Shown here: one piece after another, positions 24,138 through 36,556 of the stretch
How positions within the stretch are numbered: the stretch's first letter is position 1
Layout: every line of letters starts with the position of its first letter
Assembly: GCF_900747795.2 (NCBI RefSeq)
Contig: NC_041401.2
Coordinates: forward strand, 121,934,947-121,998,946
Source of the DNA: Erpetoichthys calabaricus
Lineage: Eukaryota; Chordata; Cladistia; Polypteriformes; Polypteridae
Direction: 5' to 3'
Length of the DNA: 64,000 nt
Translations under genes and position numbers: made by a program
The notes under the pieces: model-generated
Told to the model about the DNA's origin: nothing
What the model saw: only the letters and a program-made list of their open reading frames with translations
Databases searched by the model: none

Positions 24138-27100
24138 GTGTATATGCATGTTTTTTATTTTTTTTGTAAACAAGCCTACAATTTAAACACACTTAATTCA
24201 GGGTTGTGGATTAGGTCACTGGGGTTTTTGTTCTTCTACTTTTCCCAGAAGCACTTAGTTAAAATAAATAAATAAAATTACCTCTAGATGGAGCTCCAGT
24301 CCCTTGGAGTGTTCTGTTCATATGATTAAAAAAATGACTTGTATGGAGGAGATGTTTACAGAAAGTTTAAACTAGATTCCTGATTTTGTGCAATATACTT
24401 TTTTTTGTACAAATGTGTGATATAGCAAAATAATATCTAATATCTGCAGTTACAAAATACAATTTTTTTGTAGCTAATCAAAATTTTGTCAAATTAGATA
24501 TAATATTGGCAGTGACCTGCAAGCTGTATCAATGGCATTCAAGTTAAGTGAGCAAATTAAGGCAATTGCATTGTGGAAGAGGTGTTAGAACGGCACAGTA
24601 AACCTGAGCTGAACACTAAGCTGGCATTGCAGTTTAGCCAATTGTTCTATAACAGAGACCAGCTTTAAATTGTGAATACTTAGTGTATTCATAAATGTTT
24701 AACAGAGTTCCATCATTCAGCATAATTCTGAGAAAACATTAGATCTGGACTCCTGATTGTAGTTTTTTTATATGTTACTTTTACTGGAATTACTTAGTCA
24801 ATACATCCATTTATATATCAATTTTCTAAACAATAATTAGCAAATTATGAGAATAATATATAACTGTTTGTGCAAGTATTATGTGTACAGTTGTCCTATT
24901 ATAAGGTTTTTGGCAAATGTGAGAGAATGTGCTAGACTCTTTTTTGCATGAGCAGGGGACAATCAGTGTTGGAGTGGATGCCACTGACCTATTTGATCGG
25001 TATGATGAGGAATATGAAGACGTGCCAGGAGGTGGCTTCCCACAGATTGAGATTAACAGGATGCACATTTCACAGTCAATAGAGGTACTGTGGGTTTATT
25101 ATTTCTTATTGTCATTTCTGTTCTACTGCTTCTGTTTTCAACACAAAATATGTAAATATGTATTTTTATAGGCCCCTCTGACCTCACGTGACACGGCTAT
25201 CCTCTCTGGAAGTCTTTCTACACAGAATGGCAATGGTGGTGGGACCATTAACTTGGCACTACGACGCGTTACATCCAGCAAAGGCTGGGGAGAGGTATTG
25301 TCTAGCCTGTTGTGCTAACTTTACCCCTCTGGGGATACTAGCATGTGCAGCTTGAGTTTTGTTTTTTTTCTCCGTGTCCTTAAGGAAGCCAGGAAGAGCC
25401 CGCTGAGTCTAGCTGCATCCTGATACACCCAGCTGGTCTCATTTTGTCACTAAAGTCCTTCTGGCTTCTCCTGTTGGGCAGGTAGAACTGGGAGCTGGGG
25501 ACCTGCATGGCCCACTGTTTGGGATGAAGATATTTCGGAATCTTACACCTCGCTGGTGAGTTATGCTTAACTGTTTTTTTGGTTATTAGTTTGTGGTTCT
25601 GTTTCCGAACACACAATAACAATAAGGAGCCCATAGTTAATTTTTTTCCTCCTATAAGATGAAGACAAATCACCAGAGTTTAACTTAAGAATGTGTTTGT
25701 TCAGTAGCATCCCACTATATGCTATTATACAAATGCCTGATTTATTTGCAGCATTTGCAGGAACCTCTTATTTACTTTTAGAACTGACAGAAATACAGAA
25801 ATGATTGTGTTCTTTTTTTGTTAGACTGAAAAATGTATAACATCTATATTGCTGAAATAAAAATTTTTACACATGGGAAGAAATGTCCAACAAATAGGAC
25901 AGCCGCCATGTTACTGGAAAGTTGTATTTCATTAATAAATTCGGTTGGCCGGTTACTTACAGTACTAACATTAACTAATCTGAAATAACTAAACAATAAC
26001 TACCTAGATACAAAATAAACAATGGTTAGTGCATAACATAGGAGCAGTTAATTACAGTTTATGCACAGTTTTCTGAAATTCATATTTAACTTTTATATAT
26101 TTTTCACTTGTGGGGCTTGCAGTTAATTCCTTAAAGCTATCAAATGAAGAAGAGTGTTAATTTAAATATTGTTCATAAGCTGTTAATGTAGTATTTTTCC
26201 ATAAAGCAGGCAGTACAGCTTCTAGGATCTGGTGGTTGATAAACTTGCATAAATCACTGGAAATAGTGTTTAATAAAAGCATTTAAGTAAGAGTTAATCT
26301 TTACCTGAGGATTAATTTACCATAAGGGTTAGTATTTTTAAAAACATAATCCAATTTCTAGTGGCAAAAATCCAGATTGAAATTCAAAAATGTTAAAATT
26401 CAATAGTCATTGCTAGCAAATAATAGCAAATATTATACTATATGTAAGTAAATTACTAAAATAGTACTCTGTAGTAGAATAGTTTTTTAGTGGAAAAATG
26501 CAAAATACATAGAAAAATGTAGTGGAGCCTCTCTCTTGTCTGAACCTAGTACACTTTTTTCTATCTTGTACCTGATGCAGCTGGGATAGGTTCTGGCTCC
26601 TACAACCTTAAACTGAGTCAAGCACATTTATGAACATTATATAAAGTATGACAACAAGTCTTATTTTGGAAATTTGTCAAACAGGACTCATGTGTACAGT
26701 ATGTTTTACAGGATTTTTCAGAAATGGGACAAATGCGTTGCATCACCCTCAGAATCTCTTAGGCTACATGAGGATCAGACTGCTGTATAAGTGCAGCTTT
26801 TGCTGGTGTAGTAGCATCTGAGCTTGGTCCATGTGTATCCACTGTATTTCTGAGTGATAAAACCTAACTAAAGACCAAACTAAACAAGTCTGACTTTTTT
26901 GGCCAAAAAAAAAATACATGTCTACTAGATGGTTCTCTTTTTTACATAGGTTCAGTAGTTTCGATTTCCTGATTTGAAAAATGTGTTGCAATCGTTAACC
27001 TGGGCTTCCTTAGACTCTAGGAGACCATTGTAATTACAAGACATAGTTTTTTGAAATAGGTTTTAACATGTATTCTTGTTCATTTCCCAGCTTTGTAACC

Positions 27101-30100
27101 ACGCAGTGTGGCCTCCAGTTCTCCTCACGAGGGATTCGACCAGGCCTAACTACTGTTCTAGCACGTCATCTGGACAAGAACACAATGGGTTATCTACAGT
27201 GGCGTTGGGGCACACAGTCTGCCATGAACACCAGTATTGTAAGAGACACCAAGACCAGTCACTTCACTTTTGCCCTGCAGGTATGTCATGAGTAACATTT
27301 CTAGTAGAAAGAGCCCATAGTAAGCACTAGCAAAGAGAAGCACAATTGATGCCACTGAGAAATAACTCCACCATCAATGAGTGATTGAAATGTAAAAGGA
27401 AATGTTGTATCTGCTATGGTAATTGAGAGTGAGGGTATTTTTCATTTTCCATGGATATGATACATCAAATTTAATTTTGTATCCTTTGACCAGTCCTCTG
27501 AGAAAAGCGCTATATAAATATAATGAATTATTATTATTATTCTTTTTCTAGTTGGGAATTCCACACTCCTTCATGATGCTTAGTTACCAATATAAGTTCC
27601 AGGATGAAGATCAGACCAGATTAAAGGGTTCAGTGAAGTAAGTGTCACTCCAATTATGTACATAAAACAAGTTTTCTTTCACTGCTTTGATTGTTTAGTG
27701 TGCTACTTTCAAGTGCCCATGGGCAATGAATTTGTTGTAACAAAATTTCAAAGGTGTACATTTTTTAAATATGTTTGTATTTTTTCAACCGACTAGGACT
27801 GGTTTCTTTGGCACAGTTGTTGAGTATGGTGCAGAACGCAAGATTAGTCAGCACAGCATTTTGGGGGCCACTGTTAGCGTTGGAGTACCACAGGGTGTGT
27901 CACTCAAAATCAAGTAAGTCTTTTTTTTTCTGCTTTGGTGTTTGTGGCCATTGTGTGACGTATTTGACCTACAGCCAAGACCTTGTATGGTGTATAAGCA
28001 TATGGCTATCCTGAAGTAGTTATAGCAGTCGTTATACTGCTTGTGCTGCTACACACTGCAGTAGCTTATTATGCATGTGTTTTGTAAGGAGTCCAAAGTT
28101 ATTGATTGGTTTACTTCTTTCTCTTAGGTTAAATCGTGCCAGCCAGACGTACTTCTTCCCAATTCATTTGACGGATCAGTTACTGCCCAGTGCTGTTTTC
28201 TATGCCACTGTGGGGCCAATTTTGTTTTATTTGGCAATGCATCGACTCATCATCAAGCCTTACCTCAATGCTCAAATGGAACAGTAAGATAAATCCAAAG
28301 GGGCAAACTGGGTGGAATACTAAGCTACATAGTTGTAAATCTGGTGACAAGGGATCATAGATGAGTAAGAAAAAAGGGTATTTAAGTTACTGAAAAAGTT
28401 GAATAATGGAGCACAGAGCTTTATAAGCTTTGAAAGTGAATTATTTTTGTGTGTATTATTTTTTCTGAAGGTGCACTTTAGTTTGTTTTTCTAACTTTTT
28501 CTCTTAGCGAACTGGAGAAGCAAAGAGAAAACTCGGCTACTGATATTGCAAAAAAAAAGCAGGAGTCTGAAGCAGCAGTGAGTATGCTAGTCCAGATCAC
28601 ATTACTTTGAATTCAGATAAGATATACAGAGAAGGCCACAAGTTGTAATTTAACCTTTTTTGGAGAAATCCCTTTTTCAGTCAGTTTGAGAATTAAACAT
28701 TAGTACAGCACATACATAGCAGCACAAGATAAAGGAAAAGTGAAAGAAATAACAAATTTAAGGAAAATTCACACAGCAGTAATAAAACTGTAGATAGAAT
28801 CTGCAAATGTCTGGTCAATACAAACTGGGCAAGTAGTATGGAAAGGGGAATATAAAGCTATATATAATGAATATATTTTGTTTTAAAATTTACAGAAGCA
28901 TAGAATGTGGTTTCTTCATTTTCACTGTCTGGATATCTTATCTTACAGGTCCGTCTTATGCAGGAATCTGTTCGTCGAATTATTGAGGCAGAGGAAGCAA
29001 GAATGGGTATGTAGTGTGATTCCAAATCGGGTTTCCTTGAAGCTTCTTTTCTGTAAGAAAACTCAAAGCTTATTAAATCAGGTGTCTGATAGTGCTAAGC
29101 CAATATTTCTCCCATGATGATATATCATAAATTGTACAATAAGTTGATCAGGAAATTTAGAAGATAAGGTAACGAATATGATTTATTTGCATGAAGTAGT
29201 ATATTGTGAGCTGTTAGTATTTGAATTCCTAGAGGAACAATAACATTTACTAAAACAAATATGTACAGTATTATGTGTACATTTTGGCTGATGTTTACTT
29301 TTTGCCCTTTCAAAATGCCATGCAGTAATTTAGATAGATGGATGGATAAAAAAAGAGAACTTTATTTGTCCCGAGGGGGAAATTGAGCTTTTTACAAAAG
29401 CTCTTTAAATATATAAATACATAAATAGGTAGGTAGATAGATAAATAAATGTACACACTGGAAATACTATAAAGATAGGAAAATTCAAAAGAAAGAAAAG
29501 TTCTGACTTGGCAGTCACATTCACAGTGAAGCAATATGCATATATATTGCTGTTTGTATAAAGCCCCAGTAGTGTTTTTTTGACACCCTTCTGCTGAATA
29601 ATTCATTGCCTGAATGCCCTCAGTGTTAGTGTGTCAGAGAGAGGATGTGCAGCATTCATCATAATGGCACTCAGTTTTGATTAAATTCTTTCCTTTGCTA
29701 CAAACTCAAGGGGGTCCAGAGTGCATCCCAAAAATGAACTTCCCCTTTTAATTAGTCTTTTGATTTTGTTGGCCTCTCTTGAAATGATGTTACCAGCCCG
29801 GCACACCACAGCATAGAAAATCGCACTGGCCATCACAGAGTTGTAGAACATGTGAAGGATGTTACTTTCCAATATTAAAGGAATCCAGTCTCCTAAGGAA
29901 AAAGAGCCTGCTCTGCCCTTTCTTGTACAGTTCCTCCATGTTCCAAGACCATTCCAACCTGTCATTAATGTGGACCCCCAAGTGTTTTACTTGTAGGAGT
30001 GGACCACCTCTAAATACACTCCCTGAATAGTAATTGGATGTAGAGGCTTTTTGGTGTGGTGAAAGTTAACCAGTTCCTTGGTTAATTTCAATTAGGCACT

Positions 30101-33100
30101 AATAGTTATTTTCTCTAGATAACTTTCATTTAGGGAGCATGAAATATCAGGTGGCAGATACTCACATTTAATGACATGGGCTAAGTTTTGTGTGTTGCCT
30201 AAGTTCAATATTCTTAATAAGGCTAGCTTGAAGAGCTAAATAGCCTTACAGGTATTTTATAAAGTTATTTATGATGCAGGAAAGTATAAATTGATTGCTC
30301 ACACAGATGACTGTACTAGAATGCCATTCAATACTAAATGATGTTCTCTCTTTATTATTGCATACTACAACATGTGCACTGTTCAGTGGTTAGGTTGGTT
30401 TATCTAATTGGTTTACAAAATTCCATACGCTTATAAGTTTTTAAATGCACTATATGGCCAAACATTTGAGGATAAATAAACCATCAGAGGTGTATGAGCT
30501 TTTTGGACAACAATCCCATCCCCTTAGTGGCTTTAACAGTATCTATACAGTACTTGTAGGGAGGCTTTCAACAAAATGTTGGAGTGTATCTGTGGGAATG
30601 TGTTCATTCAGCCAAAAGAGCATTTTTGAGTTCAGGTATTAATGTTGAACAAGAATACATTGCAATCGTAATTGCTGTTCTAATTCATCCCAGAGGTGTT
30701 CAGTAGAGTTGAGAGCTCTTTGCAGGCCACTTGGACTCTTCCATACCAAACTAGTCAAACCATGTCTTTCTGGACCTGGCTTTGTGCAGGACACAATCAT
30801 TTTGCAAAGGACACAATCATTCTGAAACAGGAAGATGCCTTCCTCAAAATGTTGCCACAAAGGTGAAAGCACAGAATTGTCTAAAATGTCTTTGTGTGAT
30901 GTAGCTTTAGCAATTCCCTTCATTGGAACAAAGGGCCTAATTCAGACCCTAAAAATCAGCCCAAGCCATTATCACTCCTGTACCAAAATTTACAGTAGAC
31001 ACAAACAGTCTGGAAAGTAGCAATGTCCTGGCATCCACCAAGCCCAGATTCTTCCATCAGATTGCCAGATAGGGACGCACGATTCATCACACTAAAGAAC
31101 GCATCTCTAACGCTCCAGGGCCTAATGGTGCATACTTTACTCCACTCTGGCTGACGTTTGGCATTGTGCATAGTGATTTAAGACTTGTGTGCAGCTTCTT
31201 GGCCATGGAAACCCATTTCGTGAAGCTCCCAACACACAGGCCTTGTGCTGATGTTGTTTCCAGTGGCAGTTTGGAACTCTTGTGAGAGATGCAACAGAGA
31301 ATAGGTGACTTTTGTGCCCTTTTCACTTCAGTACATGGTGGTCCTACTCTGTGTTTGTGTTTTCTACAACTTCATAGCTGAGCTGTTGCTGCTCCTGGAC
31401 ACTTCACAATAATAGCACTTATAGTTGACCACATAATGTGTGTTGTATTAAGCCTTTACAAAAAGCTACTAAATTTTGAAATGTTGCAATGGTACTTCAG
31501 CACCACAGCCCAAATAGTAAAAAAACCCTCTTCAGCTAGCATTTAATCTATAGTATTCTTATCATGCGACTATACCAAACTTACCTTGTTCCATATTCAT
31601 GTTGGCTATCCCAAATAGTAAAAAAACCCTCTTCAGCTAGCATTTAATCTATAGTATTCTTATCATGCGACTATACCAAACTTACCTTGTTCCATATTCA
31701 TGTTGGCTATCAGGTCTGATAATTGTCAATGCCTGGTATGGAAAATTTGTGACCGATAACAGTAAGAAGCATGAAAGAGCAAAGGTCATTGATGTTACAG
31801 TTCCTCTACAGTGCCTCGTGAAGGACTCAAAGCTCATCCTTACAGAAGCCTCCAAGGTAAGGTGAAAGCACACATTTTAGTGAATGTCACAAACAACATT
31901 GTTTTAGTTCAGTGTTTGTTAAATTCATTTTTATTTCAATAGTTTTCATTTGTCATTTCATTTTCAGTTTGTTTCAGTTTAATTTTATGACATTTTGACC
32001 ATTTTTATTTTAGCTTTTATTTTTGGTGTCTTACATCAAATAATTTTGATTTTTTCAGTTTAGTTTTCATTTTAACTTGGAAGGAGACTGTTTAATGAAG
32101 ATTACGAAATTCATTCTGTGCTTGCATAGTGCAAGGATTGTAGAAGAACACAGAGATATGCCCATTAAAGATGCAGCAAGTCACTCTTTGGTCTGGTTTT
32201 CTATATATTTATGTGAACATTTTGTAAAATGTGTCACACTTGCATTATAGCAGTGTCCATTACTTCAGGGAGTGTTCCATTTACTTTCAACCTTCGGATC
32301 AAGTACTTCATAGTACTTTATGAAGGTAAATAACTTATATAACTTGCTAGACAATATCGATTTAATAAATAGCTGTACCAGCACGCTCCCTCTTTGATTT
32401 CAGTTGACTTGGGTAAATGGATAGTGGTGTTCTGCAGACATAAAGAAAAATTATTTGAAAAACACTCTTGCCAAAAAGGTAAAACAGAACCCTCAAGAAA
32501 TTGTATAAATATATTTTTTAATTTGGCAGTTTCTTTTCATTAAATTTATCTCCACAAACCCAACTGCTTACATCAACTAAGCACTTGCTCTTGTTTACTG
32601 TCTGTCATATTTGAAGTACATCCCAGACTGTACTTTGCTATTTACAACCAATTATTTGCTGTTTCCATGTTCTTTTCAAGTGGGATAATAACTGTTAGTT
32701 CATTGTGCTGCACATCGTGTGTGGCTAGTTACTGTAAAAGAGAGATGATCAACAGTAGGTTACTGGGAATTGGATCTATTTGAAAAGCAGAAGCAACACA
32801 ATATACTTTAAAGCCCATCTTAATTTTGTTTCCATTTGTTTTCAAGTATGTGGTTTCAGTTTTTATTCTGTTACAATTTTCCACTTAGCATTAATGTTTA
32901 TTTTTATTTTGATTAATAAAATTATTTTTCAGTCATTTTAGTTATAGTGGTTGATAACAATAATAATCTTGTTCAAAAGTTAATAAGACCTGTTCTACTT
33001 CTGCCAAAACTGCTGTACCTTCAAACACGGCTTTTAGAAAACTACAGTAACTAATGTGAGAAATGAGGGCCATATGGACAACATTTCAGTTTAAAGTACT

Positions 33101-34478
33101 GTCATGACATGGGAAATCAGATATTGCGAAAGCATTGAAGCATCTTTGACATCGGAGTAGTACAAATGAGAAGCTGGAATATGGAAATCATTTTTTATTT
33201 ACTTTTAGTCTAGTTATCTATGTTACATTCACCTCAGAGTGCAGTAGATTGGTATGAAATAGCACAGCTCAGTCTTTCAATTGCAGACATGCCAGGGTGT
33301 AGGGATAAGCAGTTGATTGCATTGCCACTGTGTCGTTTTGTTTAGATGTGGCGGGGGAAAGCCATTCGCCAGAAGGTATTTTCTCTTGTCATGTTTCTTC
33401 AGTGTTTACTGAATGAAACATTATTTTGTCAAAATGGAGATCACAAGGGAATGACAAATATTATACCACATATTAACTTTCTGTTAAAGCAATAATCCCA
33501 AAGTGTTTGTTCACTAATATGTCACTCCTTCTTCACTGTGAACTTTTTGGAATTTCTTGGACATACTTGTTTTATGTCTGTTTTTTTTTTTTTTTTGGTA
33601 ATCCTATTCAAGCCAAAATGAAATTACGTTTCAGAGATCCACCTGGTACCATGTTTGTCTGTGGCTCCACTTTGATTTTGGGTTTCTAGCGTAGTAAGAT
33701 CTTTCTTTCCACAGAGTACAGACACTTTTAAAAAAGGTTTAGTAATGATACTTCCTAAAATAGCATCAATGAGTCTGTAGTGTAAATTTACAACTTATAT
33801 CAACTGAAGTTAATGATTTCCTGAGAAAAACATTTCAAGTTGTTTTGCCATTTTTGCTTGATTGTTTGGGTACATCTTTTTATAGCGCTGTTTTGACAGC
33901 ACTATGTTTTTGTGAACATTACAATGGATTAACACAGATCCCAGACTTGTTTTAAAAATAGCATTTACATCATCAGTGCCAAATGTATTCTTGTAATTTA
34001 TATTGTGTGTTTGTTTTGGTAGAACCCGGGATGCCAAATATGCTGTCTGTTGTTATAGTGCAGATATTTTGTTAGCATAGCACCTTTCATACCACTATGT
34101 CACCAGATTGCCTTTGTATGTGTGCCTGGTTTGAAAGGGGTATTTTCAAGGGCAGTAACTCCTGTATGTGTAACTTTAAAAATTCTTCAGAGTTTGAATC
34201 ATTGATTATCTTACCATACACTTATCTCCATCTCACAGTCAGGTCTCCCTGGCTTCTATGACCCCTGTGTTGGAGAGGAGAAGAGCATCAAAGTGCTTTA
34301 CCAGTTTAGAGGAGTCCTACACCAGGTGCTATCTGGAGACACAGAGCCCCTAAGGATACCAAAGCAATGTAAGTGTGTTTTTACTAGACATATACTAGAT
34401 TAGACTGCTCAATCTTTTCCTTAAACATATCCCTTTCACTGTTCTCCTGCAGCTCACAGAATTGACTTGGACACCTAG
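18882..34478 (+). CDS. DNAJC11: DNAJC11, mitochondrial J-domain protein (complete, 16 coding exons)
   Basis: Coding exons: 18882-18953, 23265-23394, 23475-23548, 23701-23802, 24956-25084, 25172-25294, 25482-25555, 27091-27280, 27552-27637, 27797-27913, 28128-28283, 28508-28577, 28949-29006, 31714-31856, 34239-34368, 34453-34478. They join in frame to 1680 nt (559 aa, the human length), all with GT/AG junctions. The J domain is residues about 14-82 with HPD at 42-44 ([13 protein letters not shown]). The middle ([19 protein letters not shown], then [17 protein letters not shown]) and the C-terminal DUF3395 region ([26 protein letters not shown]) follow, ending SHRIDLDT. The family protein sits at mitochondrial membranes with the MICOS/SAM (MIB) complex and supports cristae. 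The ATG in CpG-rich DNA gives [20 protein letters not shown], matching the human start. No defects seen. The gene converges on THAP3. Confidence 0.97.
19213..19342. repeat. Compound microsatellite (GT)n(TC)n(AC)n in DNAJC11 intron 1
   Basis: About 24 GT units, about 19 TC units, then CACTCTCACTC and (AC)n. GT and AC blocks on one strand could pair with each other. Confidence 0.95.
19370..20930 (+). repeat. Degenerate minisatellite with higher-order repeats, DNAJC11 intron 1
   Basis: Purine-rich units of roughly 35-45 bp recur (patterns like GAGATGAGTGGAACTGGACA and CAGCCATATTAAGAGAAATG). Longer blocks repeat in order: GAAGAAT..GTAGCCACTTGTTTGAG at 19794 and again at 20619 (825 bp apart), both running on to a GGGCCATAAAAA..CATCC segment. 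Another block recurs at about 19695 and 20122 (TGGTGCC..GATGGTCCGAT). There is no coding function; open frames here are by-products. Confidence 0.75.
20931..23179. other. Rest of DNAJC11 intron 1
   Basis: AT-rich intron. At 21716-21850 there is a reverse-orientation SINE/L2 tail (TTTTAACCTGATGAGTCC, GGCAGGATCCAGTCCTAGAG). Nothing else recognised. Confidence 0.45.
23180..23206. repeat. Poly(T) tract
   Basis: 27 consecutive T upstream of exon 2. Exon 2 starts about 58 bp further on, so the run is not its immediate polypyrimidine tract. Confidence 0.9.
24115..24140. repeat. (TA)n microsatellite in intron 4
   Basis: About eleven TA units followed by TGTGTATATG. Confidence 0.85.
25556..27090. 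other. DNAJC11 intron 7
   Basis: AT-rich intron. At 26555-26630 a SINE tail fragment (ACCTGATGCAGCTGGGATAG, GTTCTGGCTCCTACAAC) is recognisable; otherwise nothing. Confidence 0.45.
27475..27543 (+). repeat. LINE/SINE 3' end with (ATT)n tail in intron 8
   Basis: GAGAAAAGCGCTATATAAAT followed by ATAATGAATTATTATTATTA is the usual 3' terminus of a common fish retroposon. It ends 9 bp before the exon 9 acceptor. Confidence 0.6.
29326..30090 (-). mobile_element. 5'-truncated LINE (Rex/Babar or CR1-like) in DNAJC11 intron 13
   Basis: The minus strand encodes the ORF2 C-terminus: [20 protein letters not shown], then [20 protein letters not shown]. These match fish LINE proteins ([17 protein letters not shown]...LNKLIRKASSVLGCPLDP). 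The 3' end reads CCCTCGGGACAAATAAAGTT-like on the minus strand and closes with ATCCATCCATCTATCT at 29326-29345. Orientation is opposite to the host gene. Family placement is tentative. Confidence 0.75.
30447..31438 (-). mobile_element. Tc1-like transposon relic in DNAJC11 intron 13
   Basis: The left end GCACTATATGGCCAAACAT is the known terminus of a widespread fish Tc1-like family. Blocks follow in reverse-complement order (TTCATTCAGCCAAAAGAGC, ATTCATCCCAGAGGTGTTCA, CATGTCTTTCTGGACCTGG, TGGCCATGGAAACCCATTTC). The minus strand holds the C-terminal half of the transposase with many breaks. The right terminus is missing and the sequence fades near 31440. Confidence 0.75.
31509..31710 (+). repeat. 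Perfect 101-bp tandem duplication at the exon 14 acceptor
   Basis: 31509-31609 and 31610-31710 are identical 101-bp copies starting CCCAAATAGTAAAAAAACCC and ending TTCATGTTGGCTAT. The second copy ends 1 base before the CAG acceptor of exon 14 (AG at 31712-31713), so the sequence upstream of the splice site is present twice. Only the second copy is followed by AG. Confidence 0.95.
31857..34238. other. DNAJC11 intron 14
   Basis: T-rich blocks at 31915-32090 and 32840-32960 (TTTTCAGTTTAGTTTTCATT, TTTTTATTTTGATTAATAAA) resemble a non-autonomous DNA element rich in TTTAGTTTTAGTTT, also seen at 54886-55070. Nothing else recognised. Confidence 0.4.
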
Positions 34479-35317
34479 GAGCAAGAAGCTGACAGAATGA
34501 AAGGAAGGACAATATTGCCAGCAAATGCTGTACAGTGCCACCAGTGGACTAGTCTGGGAAACCCTCCTAACACCGTTGCTTTTTTTTGTTCCCTATAGAC
34601 CCCCCTACCTACCTCACCCCTGTTGCTAATGCCTCTGTTGTGATTTTACAGACATTGATTGACCTGTATTTACACATTGAGGTGCAATTTGCTTTATGCA
34701 GATAATGTGTACATGGATGATACGGATGGGGGAGACCTATAATTTAATGCCCTGGCAAAAAAAGCACTGCTCTGTCCATATGGCTAAACGTCTGGGGTTG
34801 CACAGAATTCCAATAGGTCAATTATATCACATTTTTTTCCCTTTAAAGATGGGCATGTTTTATGCACTTTCACAACCCCCAACATATTTAAAGTGCACAT
34901 TGTTTTTAAAAAAAGCACACACAGTAAGTAAGTAGATACCCAAATTGGAAAGTGGGGCCTTGATTAAGGAGACTCCAGTTGACATAGAATGACTCATCTG
35001 GGCAGGCATATCATGACAGCACCCATTTTTAAGATTTCTGTGCACCACTCCTACAGTTAGTTCTGTACTTAACTGGAGAGTACCCTAAGTCCCACAAATG
35101 ATGCAAGCAACTCTAGCTGCAAAGAAAGGTGGAAACTTCAGCATTGCATTAACATTCTTGCCTTCCAGGCACATTTGGGAAAGGTTGGCGAGTCTGGAGT
35201 ACCCTGTTCTATTTGTCAATGTGTACATTATAAGGGAAATACAAAGCAGTGATGCACCCTTAACGTTGTATGATTCATCATTGCTTCAACTCTTATTCTG
35301 CTTAAGAAAGTAAAAGG
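34479..35317. other. DNAJC11 3' UTR and gap to THAP3
   Basis: The region between the convergent DNAJC11 and THAP3 stop codons is under 1 kb. No canonical plus-strand AATAAA was found, so the DNAJC11 3' end is not placed. Confidence 0.5.
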
Positions 35318-35323
35318 TTTATT
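35318..35323 (-). terminator. THAP3 polyadenylation signal
   Basis: TTTATT on the plus strand is AATAAA on the THAP3 strand, 80 bp past the stop codon. Confidence 0.6.
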
Positions 35324-35402
35324 TAGGAAGATGCACAGCTCACTGGTTGAAGTCCATATAGTCTTATTACAGAAACTTTCCAGGTTGTTTCTGGATTATG
35401 GT

Positions 35403-36556
35403 TCACAGTCCAGGTTTTTCATGAACCTGTAGAGCACAGCAGCCTGAAGCCCTGCTGTTGCCTTTTTCAGCAGGACAGTCTATAGTGTGCCTTATACTCT
35501 CTCTCCAGCTTCCTGGGCATTCTGCCCGTCTATGAGCAGCCTCAAGACGCTCCAATTGTCGATGTGCATAGTTCAACTTGAGCTTCATGCGACGGATGAC
35601 TTCTGACTTGAACTTAACCATCTTGTGCAGTTTCTCATTAATTTCAAGAGAAGCGAATAACCGCTCTTTCATATCTCGCACATCAATGATGGCATAGCTG
35701 TGGTCAAAAGGCTGTGACTCAGGAAGCTCCTATGGCGAAAAAAGTTACATTGTAACATGCATATTTGCTGCAGGCAAAAACAAAAAATCACTTTAACTTA
35801 CAGTACTCTTATGATGTTGAATTTACCTGTGTTTGGGAAACTGGGTGCAGATCTTGGTTCAATTCTTCACCCTGGCACTTCATAACTACTTCTGGCTTAG
35901 TCTCTGGATGTGGTACCTGCAGCCCACCTTTTGCCTCTACTTCATCTATGGGGATAACAACGGGCAGGATATCTTCCTCCATGCACCTCAGTCTTTTACT
36001 TGATCGCCTCTTCTACAAATTAAATAATGATCTTTGTGTGTAACAGGGGTCATGTTCTGTAAACAATACTGCGTATAAGTATCTGTTTTAGACTTTGAAA
36101 TTGCAGGTAGTAACCCTGACACAAACAACTGCAGAGCAACATTTTTACCTTAGTGTCTTGTGTGAAGCTGAAAATAGTTGGTACTGCGTTCCAGATAAGA
36201 TTTTTGCGATTGCCAAACCCGCTAAAGCAATCGGGTGTGAAGTGCTCTGAGCAAAGAACCATATGTTGGTTCGGCTGGAAATTCTCTCGACCTATGTTGT
36301 CCAGCCATTCCTTTAGAATGTGTGGCTTGCTCAGAGGAAATCTGCAAAGAGTACATGTATCACCAAATTAGCAATAATCCCAAGCAGGTATAAGAAGTAC
36401 AATTTACTCGTTTCTAAAAAGAAAAAAGAGGGCGGGTAGGCAATGCTGTTGTTTTCTTTTGAGTAAATGGTTAATTTCTTACCTGTGAAATGTGAGCTTG
36501 CCCTTCTTGTTGCTATAGCGGTTTGTGCAGTTGTAGGCAGCGCAGCTCTTTGGCAT
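35403..36556 (-). CDS. THAP3: THAP3, THAP-domain DNA-binding protein (complete, 4 exons)
   Basis: Exons on the minus strand: 36556-36483, 36341-36149, 36012-35827, 35729-35403, joining to 780 nt (259 aa; human about 239). The start MPKSCAAYNCTNRYSNKKGK is the family start. The THAP zinc finger spans residues 1-83 with C2CH ligands C5, C10, C55 and H58, and the closing AVPTIF box at 77-82. DHSY at 160-163 is an HCF-1-binding motif (D/E-H-x-Y). A predicted coiled coil (about 175-220, MKLKLNYAHRQLERLEAAHR) follows. THAP3 is a nuclear factor known to recruit HCF-1. Exon 3 is acidic and poorly conserved. All junctions are GT/AG. Naming rests on the AVPTIF/HBM layout and on position between DNAJC11 and PHF13. 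Confidence 0.95.

Noticed and set aside
31501-31710. Duplicated exon in DNAJC11
   Set aside because: The duplicated 101 bp stops before the acceptor AG and includes no coding bases.
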